The notes under the pieces: generated by a model
Told to the model about the DNA's origin: nothing
What the model saw: the letters and a program-made list of their open reading frames with translations, nothing else
Databases searched by the model: none
Origin: Chaenocephalus aceratus
Taxonomy: Eukaryota; Chordata; Actinopteri; Perciformes; Channichthyidae
Length of the DNA: 64,000 bases
Assembly: GCA_023974075.1 (NCBI GenBank)
Contig: JAMFTG010000200.1
Location: 98,501-162,500 of the forward strand
Reading direction: 5' to 3'
In this document: positions 11,379-59,450 of the stretch, piece after piece
How positions within the stretch are numbered: the stretch's first letter is position 1
How the letters are laid out: every line of letters starts with the position of its first letter
Program-made: the position numbers and the translations under genes

Positions 11379-12301
11379 TAGTGATGTTACGTATTGCGCC
11401 GAGGCTTCGGAGCGTGTGTCGAGTAATCCCCGAAGCTTTTTGTGAAGCTTGTATCGAGGCTTGTATCGTTTTGGGCCAGTGACGTCACCGATGACAAACG
11501 AAGCCTCGCTGCCTGTCGACACCACGTGACTGCTTCAGGAAGCGATTCAGATCGGTTGAACCGTTGAACCACAACGCTCATAATACCCATGGATGTATAA
11601 TAAGAACCATATTACCCCTCCTGTACCCGGTGACACGATGGAATCAAGAGAGCTCAGACCCTCACTGATATAGAGGTCGGAACATGTCATAATAAATAGA
11701 TACAAGCATAAATAAATGTAGGAATAAAAACATGAATAAATACAGGAATAAATATGTTGCAGTGTTTTCAGGGAGCTTCAGCGTGTGTGCTGTGGCTCAG
11801 CCTGAAAGCAGTTGACTCACGACCGCAGGGTCCCTGGTTCAACGACTGGACAATACGTATTTGTTGTTGTTTATAAAAGCTACAACTAAATGAGATAATG
11901 TAGTTAATAAATGTATTCTTTGATATGGTTTAGCCTTTCTCCGGCTACAACATGGTTACGTTTACGAATATTATTAAGGAATACAAATCCCTCTTTGCAA
12001 TGTGTACCAGCCTCCTCAGGCTTTTCAATCACAATCATTAAACTGGAATAAATACAATATTGTTAACATGAAAATATGATTTTATGTTCGTTCGATGTAT
12101 TCTAAGGCTTTACTCATTGGGAACTCGGTATGAGAGAGAGCACACTGTTGAGATGTCCAATCTGCTTGTTTTACACACTTTGACCAGCAGGGGGTTTGTG
12201 TTAAAATGAAGCCCATGATGAAGCCTCGTGAGATGAAGCCTTTTGCGAATCAATTGGCAGAAAGTTTCAAAGCTTCATAAGGCTTCATCTCGCCATCACT
12301 A
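11379..12301. mobile_element. hAT-like element with TAGTGATG ends
   Basis: The left end TAGTGATG is mirrored by CATCACTA at 12301. Flanks share TATCAG (11372-11377 and 12304-12309), an imperfect trace of a target duplication. The two arms both carry GAAGCCTCG/GCTTCATC-type blocks in opposite orientation. A tRNA-like segment lies inside. No transposase frame is recognisable. Confidence 0.5.
11788..11850 (+). other. tRNA-like segment with A- and B-box-like motifs
   Basis: GTGGCTCAGCCTGAAAGCAG resembles a tRNA D-arm/A box, GACTCACGAC an anticodon-arm region, and CTGGTTCAACGACTGG a B box. The acceptor stem does not pair, so this is not a functional tRNA gene. It is more likely a tRNA-derived relic of a SINE or an internal pol III promoter. 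Confidence 0.4.
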
Positions 12302-12668
12302 GCTATCAGCAACAGAACAGGCACACGGGATACCCGGAGATGACAACAACCGGAAGGTACAACATGCTTACCGCAATAGTGGTCCGGTTAGGGCGACGGC
12401 CCACTTGCAATGCCTTCGCGGACTACTAGTGGGCCGCGGCCCATAGGTTGGGAACCGCCGCCACAATCCATGCATCCACCCATCTTTCTATTGATTAAAA
12501 ACGTAATCTGATTTGTTTTCCTATTTATTTATTTACATTTTAGAATTATTTTATTACTTTATATATCAACCCTTAATGTGAACTTTTTTCTATACAAAAT
12601 ATATGATGTTAATTTCGTTCTTGAATACATAAATAAATAATAATACATTAAAAAAGGTCTGAATTACG

Positions 12669-12706
12669 CGGCGGCCGCTGATTGGCTGAGCCGTGTCCCG
12701 GAAGTG
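12669..12706 (+). promoter_or_regulatory. ERGIC3 promoter-like elements (CCAAT box, ETS site)
   Basis: GC-rich GCGGCCGC is followed by an inverted CCAAT box (GATTGGCTGAG) and CCGGAAGTG (12698-12706), a consensus ETS/GABP site. This is the usual TATA-less housekeeping arrangement, about 110 bp before the ERGIC3 ATG. The transcription start is inferred to lie just after the ETS site. Confidence 0.6.
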
Positions 12707-12711
12707 ATCGC

Positions 12712-12712
<1 letters not shown>

Positions 12713-12757
<45 letters not shown>
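12713..12757. repeat. (TG)n microsatellite in the ERGIC3 5' leader
   Basis: About 21 TG units lie between the ETS site and the ERGIC3 ATG, so the tract is probably part of the 5'UTR or core promoter. Confidence 0.85.
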
Positions 12758-12759
<2 letters not shown>

Positions 12760-12813
12760 GAATCTGTCGGTAACATTTGTGTGTGTTTAGCGGCGGGTTT
12801 TCTGCTCTACAAC

Positions 12814-48182
<35,369 letters not shown>

Positions 48183-49990
48183 CAGCGCCCCCTGCTGGCC
48201 TCCGCGGTGAAAGAAAAACAGACAGGAAAGAAAGGACAGAGGGAGACAGAGAGGTTTTAAATCCGCCACGTTTTCGATTCCTCTGTCTCTCTTTCCGTTC
48301 TGGAAAAAGCACTGAAGAGGAACTTGTTGGGGGATTTTGCTCTCCGGTTAAAATGTAAGAGGTTTGTTTTTGTGATTGAACTCAAGAGAGGAAGCTTCTT
48401 TTTCTTCTTCTTCACGGAGGACGGGAACTTCACTTTCTTCTTTAACGTCCTGATTCACATTCGTTAGAGGATCCAAAGGGGTGAGGATGAGAGGGAGGCT
48501 TTTTGGGAAGGAATACGTCACCCCAAAATTATTCATTTTCATATCAGTAACTCTTTTCTCCATTTAACTTGAGAAGAACCACCATATATAACAAGTTGTG
48601 TGAAGTTGATCAGAGCTTTTTTAGGGTGAAATGTTCCTTTAAAGAAAAGTACTTCAATACCAGCTGAATAACGACACTTTACGGCAGAGAAAAACGAAAT
48701 ACGTCACCTCAAAGTTATTCCTTTTCCTATCAGTCACTCCTTTCAAACTCTTGTACACGTTAAAGCAAATGTATCCTTTAATGTGAGGAAGTTGAAAGTG
48801 AAGAACGACCATCTATTACAAGTTGAAGTTGATACTAAAAGATGTCGTGTGATGTGATCCTTTAAAGACGTTCTGTACACAAAATCCAGCAGATTTTCTT
48901 TGATTTCAACAAATAACGTCAAAGAAATACGTCACCCCAATTATTCATGTTCCTATCCCTCACTCCTATCAAACTTCCTCAATTTAAAGCGAAGTTAAAG
49001 GCGACGACCATCTCTTACAAGTTGTGAGATGTTGATTAGACACTTTTTTTTGGGAGTGAAATGTTCCTTTAAAAAAATCAAAAATACTTGAAAAGCAGCT
49101 GATTTTCTCTGATTTTCAGCTAAATAACGACACTTTAAGGAAGATAAACGAAATACATCACCTCTCAATGATTAGTTTTCTCATCAGTGACGTCCTCCTC
49201 GACACGTATTACAAGTTGTGAGAAGTTGATAAGGAAACGTTGGGTGACGTAATTCTTTAAAGACTTTCTGTACAGAAATCCCTCAAAACCAGCAGATTTT
49301 CTTTGATTTTCAGCTAAATAACGACACTTAACCTGCGGATAAAAGACCCCAAATGATTAGTGATCTTATCAGTTACTTCCTCCATGTAACAGCGGAAACC
49401 TTAATGGAAGAAAACAATGTATTTTATCCAGAATCACAGAAAGTCTAACACGACACATAATCATTTTTTCTCGATAAGATCTGAATGTATTGGGGAAAAT
49501 GTAGGGATTCGTTTTGTATTTTTCTTATTTTCAACAAAAACCACATTATTATTTTCCCTTGTTGGGTGACGTGTTCCTTTAAAGACTTTCTGTACAAAAA
49601 ATCCCTCAAAAACCATCTGATTTCCTCTGATTTTCAGCTCAAGAAGCCGCTTTAAAGGCAGATTTCTGACCTCAAGCTTGAATTAAAACCCACTCTGTGT
49701 AGGATTTGGTTTTTTCATCGTGAGAATCTGAATGACTTGAGTTTACAGCCGTCAAAACAGGTGCAAATAGTCAAAAACAAATAGAACATATGGATTTATT
49801 TAGCCGGGAACTCGAAGTCAGTCGCTTTCCATCCGATAATAACGTCACATTTCATGAACATCCACCTGTTTCAGTGCCAACTCTCCACTGTGACATGAAC
49901 TGTATTATTTGTCTCTCATAGTGTTTTTTGGATTCATCCATTTTTCTAAATCCTACACAGTGGCTTTAAAATAAAGAGATTTTATTTGAA
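48183..49990 (+). other. ERGIC3 3'UTR with diverged internal repeats
   Basis: After the stop codon, blocks resembling GAAATACGTCACCCCAAA..TATCAGT recur near 48508, 48696, 48925, 49140 and 49345. Blocks resembling CCTTTAAAGACTTTCTGTAC recur near 48860, 49255 and 49577. This gives about five copies of a roughly 200-bp unit, clearly diverged and so older than the intronic arrays. AATAAA at 49970-49975 is the likely polyadenylation signal. Confidence 0.6.
49970..49975 (+). terminator. Candidate ERGIC3 polyadenylation signal
   Basis: AATAAA in AT-rich DNA about 1.8 kb after the stop codon. A later AATAAA near 53478 is less likely because MITEs intervene. Confidence 0.5.
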
Positions 49991-50134
49991 AATGACTCGA
50001 TATAATCAGACGTCCTGCAGTGTGAATGGAGTGTTTAAGAAGTGGTAGTGAAGGAAGTCCCAAATAGTCTGTTTGCAGTTTGTGATCACAGAAATGTTGT
50101 ATGCCCTAAAGTTGTATGTTAAAAATGTATCGTG

Positions 50135-50643
50135 GGGTCTCCAGCACATAGAAACTGCCGGATACTAACTTGCATTTGTTGGTAAATGTGCAAATTAGCA
50201 AGTTGTATTAATTAGCATCAATACACACACATTATTGGCCAATTTGGAACATTTAGGAGTGGTTTTGGAGGTTATTGAGGATGTTGAATCCAGTTCGGAC
50301 ATGTTCAAGAACAGAAATGGCAGATTTAACAGATTTGTTGACAACTGTAGTTACTTGTGACAGTAAGTAGGTAGGTAGGTTGGTCAGAAAGTGGCTATAT
50401 TCATACTGTAGACTAATTTTGATGGACTTTGAGTCGATTTAAAAGTTTTACGGGACACAAAACAGCCATTTTGGATCCTGGAAATGTCAGAAATTGATTA
50501 AATATCCTCAAAAACCACTTAAAAACCGTCCAAATCGGCCAAGAATTTGATTAACTAATGTCGGCATATGCTAATTAATGCTAATTGTACAAATTGGTCA
50601 ACATGCAGGTTAGCATCCGGCAGTGTCTATGTGCTGGAGACCC
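50135..50643. mobile_element. Foldback element with GGGTCTCCAGCACATAGA ends
   Basis: GGGTCTCCAGCACATAGA at 50135 is exactly mirrored at 50626-50643. Pairing continues inwards (CTGCCGGATA / CATCCGGCAG; CCAATTTGGAACAT; GTGGTTTTGGAGG / CCTCAAAAACCAC), so most of the 509 bp can fold on itself. Non-coding. Confidence 0.85.
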
Positions 50644-50859
50644 TGCTATACATTTCTATCATAAAACGTTGTCATGTATAGGTTCACTAAGCTGGAAAGT
50701 AGACTAGTAGTTCAAAAAAGGACTAGTTTTTTGTGGGGCTGTCTCACACAGAAACCTTCATAAGTCAAATCCTGGCTTATAAAATACCGCTTCCATAAAA
50801 TATCTCCATCTTGGCTCAATTTGAACTTCGTTCAAGCCAATTAAAGCAGTGTTTATTCT

Positions 50860-51445
50860 TAGCCTGAGACCCCATTTACAGGCAAACGCATACGAAATGC
50901 AAACGAACCGAATACGATATCAAAAAGTCTTCCGTTCACACGAGACCGCTCGGGAGTAGTACGTAGGCCTGTAAGTGGCGCTGTACTTTCGCCACAAAAT
51001 ACACCAAAAGCAGCGAAGAAGACCCCCGAGTGTGGTTGCCATGGTTGCCCTTCTGTTTATGCCCCGCGGTGGATTTAGCAACATGTAGTTCATGTAATTC
51101 TCCATGTCCACTTGTTGCTGAGGGTTGAGGTAGAGGAGCTGTAGATGTTGCACTAGCATCTGTAGCATGGTCAGTAGCTACCGACCATGCTACAGCAGTG
51201 AGCAGCAGAGGTGGGGAGAGGCGGGGCTATGGCTTCATCCTTATCAGGAAATGATCGTATAGGGCGTACACATGGAGCCGTTTGCCCCCCAGAGTGTTCT
51301 GTTTGCAGATCTATCCACCTTGGGACCCGTTATCGTTTCCGGGGTCCGTTTCCACGTTTCTGTTACGGCCTCGTGTGAACGAACGGGCTGTACGAAAGAG
51401 AAAGTAGCGGATACAACCGTTTGCGTTCTCGTGTAAACAGCACCT
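50860..51445. mobile_element. Degraded inverted-repeat element
   Basis: GAGACCCCATTTACAGGCAA with AAACGCATACG near the left is loosely mirrored by CGTTTGCGTTCTCGTGTAAA near the right. CGTTCACACGAG and CTCGTGTGAACG form an inner pair. A minus-strand frame (51168-50920) is LLYLNPQQQ-rich without a recognised domain. Confidence 0.5.
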
Positions 51446-51963
51446 TAAACAGAGCGTTTCAGAGAGGAAGTGAACACAGGTGTATAAAGACGGACATTAT
51501 GAGAAAATAAAAGTGTATTTTGAACATTAAAGCAGGTAATCGTGTTGGAGTAGAAACCAAAAAGACAAGAACACTCTTAAAAATGAAATAATTTGCCTCT
51601 TTAAATGGATAGAAATGCAAAGCCAGGCTCTCTTTTCCGGAAATTCGGTCATTTTTCTGACTTTGTCTCACAGCATGATCGAGGAAATGTATAATTTAGA
51701 AGTCAAAGTTTGTTCAATGTGTAAATATTGTACAGACACATCACTGCTGCCTCAGAAACACTTAGTGAATCTCACCTGATTGAGTGTTTTCTGTGTTAAA
51801 AAACACTTACATATTTTTATTTTGCATTGTTTTTTGGGGGAAAAGGGCATCTTCTTTTCTGCTGCTTTCTTTCTGTTGTTTCTTTGGATTAATGGACAAC
51901 AGTTTGCTGTTTAATGATTATATTTGGGATGTGGGATTTGGGGACATTAAAGGGTTAAAACCA

Positions 51964-52318
51964 GTGGTGGAAAGTAACGGAGTACATTTACTTTAGTACT
52001 GCATTTAAGTACAATTTAATGCCACTTTAAACTGTTTCTAAACTACATTTAAAAGGGTACATAATGCATTTAACATCATATTAAGATGTCGCATTATGAT
52101 TTAAACTTAATGCATCTCTACAAATAAAATAGGGAACAGTTTGAGGTAAGAATGTGAAATCATCCAATTTATTACAAAAAGCGATATTGTACTTTACTTT
52201 ATTATTTTAGATACCTTGAAGAAAGAAAGAAACTTTAATAATGAACAGTTAACAGTAAAATGCTACTTGATGCAACAATACTCACACACACACACGCCAC
52301 ACACACTCTCACACACAT

Positions 52319-52371
<53 letters not shown>

Positions 52372-52409
52372 ACACACACACACACACGCACACACTCTCA
52401 CAACACTCT

Positions 52410-52441
<32 letters not shown>

Positions 52442-52825
52442 CACACTGTAAAATGCTACTTGATGCAACAATGTTGGCTCGCGCTACCACACATTGTACG
52501 ACGTGATAAGCTAAGGGGCGGGACATCTCTATGGTGTTGACCAATCACAACAGAGCCGACCAGCTAACCAATCAGAGCAGCTCTGGTTTCAGACAGAGGG
52601 TGGAAAGAGGTGCTGCAGCACAGGCATGAGAACAATGAAGAGCTTTTTGAACATCCATATTCATTAGTTAATGTTGTCTTAATAATATAAAGCTGTAACT
52701 AATGTTGTCTTATATAGTTCAAAATGTAGTGGAGAAGTTTAAACTATGTATACAATAGAAGTACCTCAAAATCAAACTTAAGAACAGTACTTTAGTAAAT
52801 ACTTAGTTACTTTACAAAACTGCTA
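51964..52825. mobile_element. MITE of the GTGGTGGAAAGTAACGGAG family, interrupted by (CA)n
   Basis: GTGGTGGAAAGTAACGGAGT at the left and TACTTAGTTACTTTACAAAA at the right are the family ends. The middle contains the (CA)n block and unrelated sequence with CCAATCA motifs. Confidence 0.6.
52283..52446. repeat. (CA)n microsatellite, interrupted, with flanking duplication
   Basis: CA repeats with short interruptions. The sequence TAAAATGCTACTTGATGCAACAAT occurs immediately before (52257) and after (52448) the block, so the tract lies between two direct copies of a 24-bp segment. Confidence 0.9.
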
Positions 52826-52829
52826 ATAC

Positions 52830-54775
52830 ATAAGCAAACATGTAAAGGCGTTTACTTGTAATGGAGTATTTTGAGATTCATTCTTTGGGCTTTTGCTTCA
52901 GTAAAGTCTCTGAGTACTTCCTCCACTTCCTGGTTGTTTCACAGTTTCTTGCACTGTTTAAAAAAGTGTTTTATTCAGATGTTGAAGCTTTTCTAATGAC
53001 AGGGAGGCGGCTAAATGTGGGGTTTATCTTCTCATTTTATTCCTCTCACACATGTGGAGCCTCCAGATGAGACCCAGATTTTTCACTCGCCCCTTTGAGT
53101 CTATTTTTAGAGTCGTAGACAGATTTGTGGGTAAAAAATGTTGTATTATGGAAGGACAGCACTGGTGGTTTCACATGTTCGTGGCCCTTTAACTACAGTT
53201 TAGAGGATCCGTAGAATAATAAAGTCTGAATCACGCTGAACCAGAACCTGGATATAATCCTTCCTGTCTGCTGGAAGGTTTCATTTTGTTTTAATGATGT
53301 TCTTTTATTGAAAAGCGTCTGAAATGTGATCCTGGACGTTTCAGCACCTTTTAACATCTAAATAATCAGTGGCGTGTGTGGCGTGTGGTGTGGTGTGTGT
53401 GTGTGTGTGTGTGTGTGTGGGGCTGAGAGATGTATTTATATTTTGATTGTCCTCAAACAGTTTTTAAAATGACAGATAATAAATGTTGAATACACCAGCT
53501 GCTTCAACCGGCCGTCTCCTCTTTATTCATTTTACTTTTTAAATGTTCTATTAATAGTAGATTATATGTACTTTATTGATTCCAAAAAAAGTATATATAT
53601 ATATCTAAACATCTGTAGGTATGTACAGTAGAAAACACTATGAAATAAACAGAATAAGTTAAAATACACTGTAAAAGACCCAACGTACTACAAAAAGATA
53701 TAGAGGATACGTCTACATTTTACAAAATACCATAGATCTAGTATTTAGAAAATATATTTAAAAAGAATATATATAGAAAATAATATATCTATTTAATGAT
53801 ACATTTTTAAAATAATATTTTATTATTCTCAACACAATAATCATATTTGATCACCTGATATAAAAGATGTACACTTTGATTAAACCACCTCTTAGTCAGT
53901 AATTGTGAAGTCCCGCAGTTGCACCTGATGGCCGATAGATGGCGACACTACACTTCAAACTGGCATTTACACACAGATAGGAGCAGAGCATCTGAATGAA
54001 TTACAACGTGTGTGTGTGCGCGCGCGTGTGTGTGTGTCCACAGAGAACAGTTAGATGCTGGAAATGTAATTATGTGTCTGGGCGTTGTACATTTGAACTG
54101 CTCGAGTAAAAGCAGAACATACAACTCAGTGAACTTCATTTCAAATAACATCCGGCATTCATCATTTTTGCTTAATTAAACGTAAAGAAGTATTATTGAA
54201 AAACGATAAATAGGGGTTCCAAATCGATTAATTACCACCGGAATCTATAATACGCGTTAGGGACACAGTTACTCGATCACACTGGATGTAAAACCAATCT
54301 TAGTTCAAGTTTTGTTGGTTTCAGGGTCTTAAGGGTTTTGGAAAAAGAGTTAACGTATATATTTTGGAGGAGAGGCTCCACTTTAGGGTCAGAGGTTTGG
54401 TGTTTGTGTTTATATTCAGGGTCTGAAATGTGTTTGGGTTGAGATGTAACTCCTGTTATTGAGCGGGTGCAGGATTTAGAGTTATGGTTGGACACGACTC
54501 TGTTGTCTCTGATCTCCTTTATTATTAACATCAAACTTTAGATGTTGTGACGTAACGCGAAGTTTCTGGATAATCAGTCTGCCATCCTGCGTCACAAAGT
54601 TAGCATTTCTGTCTTCATTTCGCTTTTTCTTCTGATCATGACTCACTCTGAGATCAAAGAGTAATAAAAACGAAATGTTCAAGATAAGTAGATTATATTC
54701 ACAAATCAAATTAAGAGGGATGGGATGTGGTAGGCCGATAAGTGGAATCAGTTGATGTGAGGAATGTTTTTACAT
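52830..54775. other. No recognised gene
   Basis: AT-rich intergenic DNA with a TG tract (about 53380-53420) and a GCGC/TG tract near 54008-54038. No conserved protein, RNA or transposon terminus seen. Confidence 0.45.
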
Positions 54776-55134
54776 ACTTTAAAGGTGGGGTATGTAAGTT
54801 TGAGAAACCGGCTCGAGATACACTTGTTGTTGTATTCCATGGAATGCTCTTAAAGGGAGGCGACCCTCATGACACGCATTTTTAAATAATGATCATCCGA
54901 TAAAACAGACCATTCTTTGTCAGTCTTTTTTTTTTTTAAACCGATGACGTTATCAGTGATTTTAAGATGATTAATTACTGAAATAACATCAACCCTGTGG
55001 GCGGCGCCATTTTGACGAGTCACATGACTTATTTTACCGGAAGTGACGTGAACTATGCGTTTGGTGTCGAGGACAAATTGACGGATGTGCTTTGTTCAGT
55101 TGTTTACTCTAGTTACTCTCACAATTCTACTGAA

Positions 55135-55325
55135 AATGCCTCATTGTATCGCGAACACATTGCCACAATTCGGATAGGATCAATCCACGCAATGCTCGGT
55201 TCCATCTGTTGCCAACGGGTAAGCGTAGGAAACGTTCGGAGGCAGTGGCTAGCGAAAGTGGGCTCGGCCCGAACCGAAAGATCCACAGGCGCAATGTATG
55301 CAGCGAACATTTCAAGTTTTCCGGA
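55135..55325 (+). pseudogene. Degenerate THAP-domain relic
   Basis: ATG at 55135 gives MPHCIAN, a typical THAP start. One frame over, the sequence reads RFHLLPTGKRRKRSEAVASE and then NRKIHRRNVCSEHFKFSGR. The FHxLP, R-rich and VCSEHF blocks are the conserved parts of the C2CH THAP DNA-binding domain. Frameshifts and stops separate them, so it is dead. It lies just inside the left arm of the TTAA-flanked element. Confidence 0.6.
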
Positions 55326-56389
55326 CGACTACTCTGAGAGTTGATGAAACATAAAATGGGATTTATTAATCAACCATTACTTAATGGGATGCCAGCCAGC
55401 GTAAGCACATACGCAGCAGACTTTACTTATTGTTTACTACGTAAGGAAGCAGGACCCAGAGCGCACGCAGCACAGAGCGGACAGCAGATAAAGAATTGCG
55501 TTTTATTGCTTATAGATTATCAGAACATTTCAAAGGGGACACAGCCACATTGGATATTAACCTATGGATTAACTACATCATCGTTTGTATCGTTGTAATG
55601 CCATTGAAGACCAGTTTAGACCAGACAAAGAGGAAGGTGAGCCATGTTAGCCTAGCGCATGTTAGTACCTAGTGCCACTTGTTTTGATGTACTTTTTGTG
55701 ATAATGTTGCGAGTTTGTATCCTTCAGTGTTGAGGTGAGCACCGTTAGATTCTGTGTCTTTACGATCATAAATGATGTGTTGGATGTGCAGCTAGGATAA
55801 GTCAATCAATCAATGTTTATTTTATAGCCCAATCATCAAAATGTTACATTGTCTCAGTGGACTTCACAGTGTGTACAGAATATCGTCTGACATACGACAC
55901 CCTCTGTCCTTAGAACCTTGTCCTTAGACCCTCTGTCCTTACCCTCACATCGAAAACCACAGTTTAAAGGGAAAAATGGGAGAAACCTCAGGGAGAGCAG
56001 CAGAGGAGGGATCCCTCTCCCAGGACGGACAGACGTTCAATAGATGCCGTGTGTAAATTAAAAGATAATACATTTGCAACATAGGTAGTCCAGATGTTTG
56101 GAAATGCATGTGTGTAATAGGAAGATAATCCACGAGGATATCCATCCAGGACCGATCATCCAGGACCACAGCCACGACTCAAGATCCAGCGCTCGCGATC
56201 CAGGACACAGGACCGCAGGATCATCCGTGACTCCGGATCCCGGCGTATATAGACACCAAAAAGAAGGACATTTGGGGAAGCTGGGTTAATGGAACATGAG
56301 AGGACACAGGTACAGACAGAGAGAAGGAAGAAGTAAGATGTCCCCCGACAAACTAAGCCTATATCAGCAAAACTAGGGGCTGAATCTAA

Positions 56390-59350
56390 TCAGCCCCAAC
56401 TATAAGCTTTATCAAAAAGGAAGGTCTTAAGCGCACTCTTAAAAACGGATAGGGTGTCTGCCGCCCGAACACAAACTGGAAGCTGATTCCACAAATGTGG
56501 AGCTTGATAAGAAAAGGCTCTGGCTCCCATTGTACTTTTAGAGACTCTAGGAACAACCAACAACCCTGCATTCTTGGAACGCAATGCCCTAGTAGGCCAG
56601 TAGGGTATAATGAGTTCTTTAAGGTAAGATGGCGCCTGCCCATTAAGGGCTTTGTAGGCGAGAAGAAGAATTTTAAATTCTATCCTGTGTTCTATAGGGA
56701 GCCAGTGTAAGGCAGCCAGCCAGAACAGGAGTAATGTGGTCCCTTTTCCTAACTCTGGTAGTACACGAGCGCAGCATTTTGAATCAGCTGAAGCGACTTG
56801 ATTGACTTCTTGGTACTCCCTGATAATAAAGAGTTACAATAATCCAGCCTAGAAGTAACAAATGCATGGACTAGTTTCTCTGCATCGTTTTGAGGCAAGA
56901 TTGCCTGATCTTTACAATGTTACGTAGATGGAAGTAGGCGGTCCTTGAAATTGATTTTATGTGGGCGTTAAAGGATAAATCCTGATCAAATATAACACCA
57001 AGATTCCTTACAGTCTCACTGGAGGCCAAACTAATGCCATCCATAGTTAGTATATCTTTAGATAATTTGTTTCGTAGATTCTTCGGGCCAAGTACAATAA
57101 CTTCAGTTTTGGTCGTGTTTAACATCAAAAAGTTTAAGGTCATCCACGTTTTTAAGTCCTTAGGCAGTCTTGAATTGTATTTAGATGATTAATTTCATCA
57201 GGCTTGATTGATAAATATAGTTGAGTATCATCCGCATAACAATGAAAGTTTACAGAATGATTCCTTATAATATTGCCTAACGGAAGCATATATAATGTGA
57301 ACAAAATAGGTCCGAGCACTGAGCCCTGTGGCACTCCATGGCTAACTTTGGTTTGCGTGGAAGATTCATCGTTAACACATACAAACTGAGAGCGTTCAGA
57401 TAGATAGGACCTGAACCAGCCTAAAGCAGTTCCCTGTATGCCAACTAAGTGCTCTAGTCTTTGCAATAGGATATCATGGTCGATAGTATCAAATGCAGCA
57501 CTGAGATCGAGCAAAACAAGAATAGAGGCAAGTCCCTTGTCTGAGGCTATTAGAATGTCATTTGTGACTTTAACCAGAGCTGTCTCTGTGCTATGATGTG
57601 TTCTAAAGCCAGACTGAAACTCTTCAAATAAATCATGGTTTTTTAAGTAACAGCTGTTTAGAGACCGCTTTCTCAAGAATCTTTGAGAGGAACGGAAGAT
57701 TAGAAATAGGTCTATAGTTGGCTAAAACCTCTGGATCGAGGTTGTGCTTTTTAAGAAGCGGTTTTATCACTGCTACTTTGAATGATTGTGGAACATAGCC
57801 TGATAATAAAGACATATTCATAATATTTAATAAAGAAGTGCTAATTAATGGAAAAACTTCCTTCAACAGATTAGTTGGAATTGGGTCTAACGCACGTTGA
57901 TGGTTTCGAGAGAGAATCATTGAATGTAATTGTTTCAAGGTTTATGGCTGAAAAGCATTCTAGTTTACTATCTAGTGTAATATTAGAACGTACGTTTCCG
58001 GGAGCTGTTGATAACACTATACTGGTCGAAGGCAAGAGGTCATTAATTTTGTTCTAAGAGTAACAATTTATCGTTAAAAAAGCACATAAAATCATTACTA
58101 CTGAGTGCTATGGGAATAGAAGGCTCAATGGAGCTGTGGCTCTCTGTCAGCCTGGCTACAGTGCTGAAAAGAAATCTTGCATTATTCTTATTCTCATCTA
58201 TTAATGAAGAGTAGTCGGCTGCTCTCGCTTTACGCAGTGCTTTCTTATATTCATTGAGAGTAATATGCCAAATTAAACGAGATTCTTCAAGTTTAGTGGA
58301 ATGCCATATCCTTTCAAGTTGTCTAGACTTTTGCTTTATTTTGCGGGTTTCGGCATTATGCCATGGAGCTAATCTATGTTGTTTTATTTTTCTTCTTTTC
58401 AAAGGAGCAACAGAGTCCTAATTTTATTCGCAGCGCATCTATAGCACTATCAACAACATGATCAATTTGGGTGGTGTAACATTTTGTATAAGTTTCCTCC
58501 CCTACATGCAGACATGCTATCGAGTTAAGTATTGGTGGAATCTCTTCCTTAAATGTGGCTATAGCACTAACAGATAGGTTTCTGCTGCAAGAGCTTTTGA
58601 CTAATGCTTGGTAGTCTCGTAATAGTACTAAAAAAGTTACTAAGAAATGGTCGGATAAAGCAGGATTATGCGGTTCGACTAATAGTTGCTCAATTTCAAT
58701 ACCATAAGTCAGAACAAGGTCGAGAGTGTGATTATAGCAGTGGGTTGGTTTATTTACACTCTGACAGAAACCAACAGAATCTAATATAGAGTTAAATGCA
58801 ACAGTAAGGCTATTTTTATCATCGTCAACATGAATATTAAAGTCACCTACGATAATTACTTTGTCTGTTTTAAGAACCAAAGTTGATAAAAACTCAGAGA
58901 ATTCTGATAAGAATTCTGAATAAGGACCTGGTGCACGGTACACTTTAACAAATAAGATTGGCTGCAAAGTTTTCCAGGTCGGATGCGTAAGACTAAAAAC
59001 GAGGCTTTCAAAGGAGGTATAATTTAATTTTGGTTTAGTATTGATAAGTAAACTTGAGTCAAAGATTGCTGCAACTCCACCTCCTCGGCCCGTGCCTCGA
59101 GCAATATGAGTGTTTGATATGGCTGGGTGGAGTGGCCTCATTTATGCTGACATATTCTTCATGTCTCAACCAAGTTTCCGTGAGACAGCATATATCAATA
59201 TTATAATCTGACATTAAATCATTTACCAATATTGCTTTAGATGCTAGAGATCTTATGTCTAAGAGACCACATTTAATCTTCCTGTTTTGTTGCACTGTAG
59301 TAGTTGTTACATTTACTTTTATTAGGTTATTATGTATGACACCTCTATTA
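56390..59350 (-). pseudogene. LINE ORF2: endonuclease and reverse transcriptase, frameshifted
   Basis: Reading leftwards: an APE-type endonuclease with DICCLTETWL (about 59195), VGDFNIHVDD (about 58840) and LSDHFLVTF (about 58650). Next comes a linker, then reverse transcriptase blocks [16 protein letters not shown] (57710), [15 protein letters not shown] (57610), [16 protein letters not shown] (57505), [21 protein letters not shown] (split here as two halves, 57345-57285) and [12 protein letters not shown] (57235). The C terminus follows (NLGVIFDQDLSFNAHIK, 57010; ends near 56390). The catalytic YADD and endonuclease DFN/SDH residues are present, but the protein is broken into at least five frames, so this copy is dead. 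Block order and sequence place it in the L2 clade. Confidence 0.85.
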
Positions 59351-59377
59351 GGTTTTACCTTAAATTGTCCTTGGGCA

Positions 59378-59378
<1 letters not shown>

Positions 59379-59419
<41 letters not shown>

Positions 59420-59450
59420 ACACCACACACACACACACACACACACACTG
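59379..59450. repeat. (CA)n microsatellite within the LINE
   Basis: About 35 CA units with two CCA interruptions, between ORF1 and ORF2 of the LINE. Confidence 0.9.

Noticed and set aside
11788..11850. Functional tRNA gene
   Set aside because: No acceptor-stem pairing and an irregular D-arm and T-arm.
12682..12813. N-terminal extension of ERGIC3 upstream of 12814
   Set aside because: It would translate the TG repeat and begin without an ATG; the ATG at 12814 gives the conserved KLKQFDAYPKTLEDF start.
55945..56175. Separate small gene in the LINE 3' region
   Set aside because: It lies in the widespread LINE 3'UTR and has no domain.
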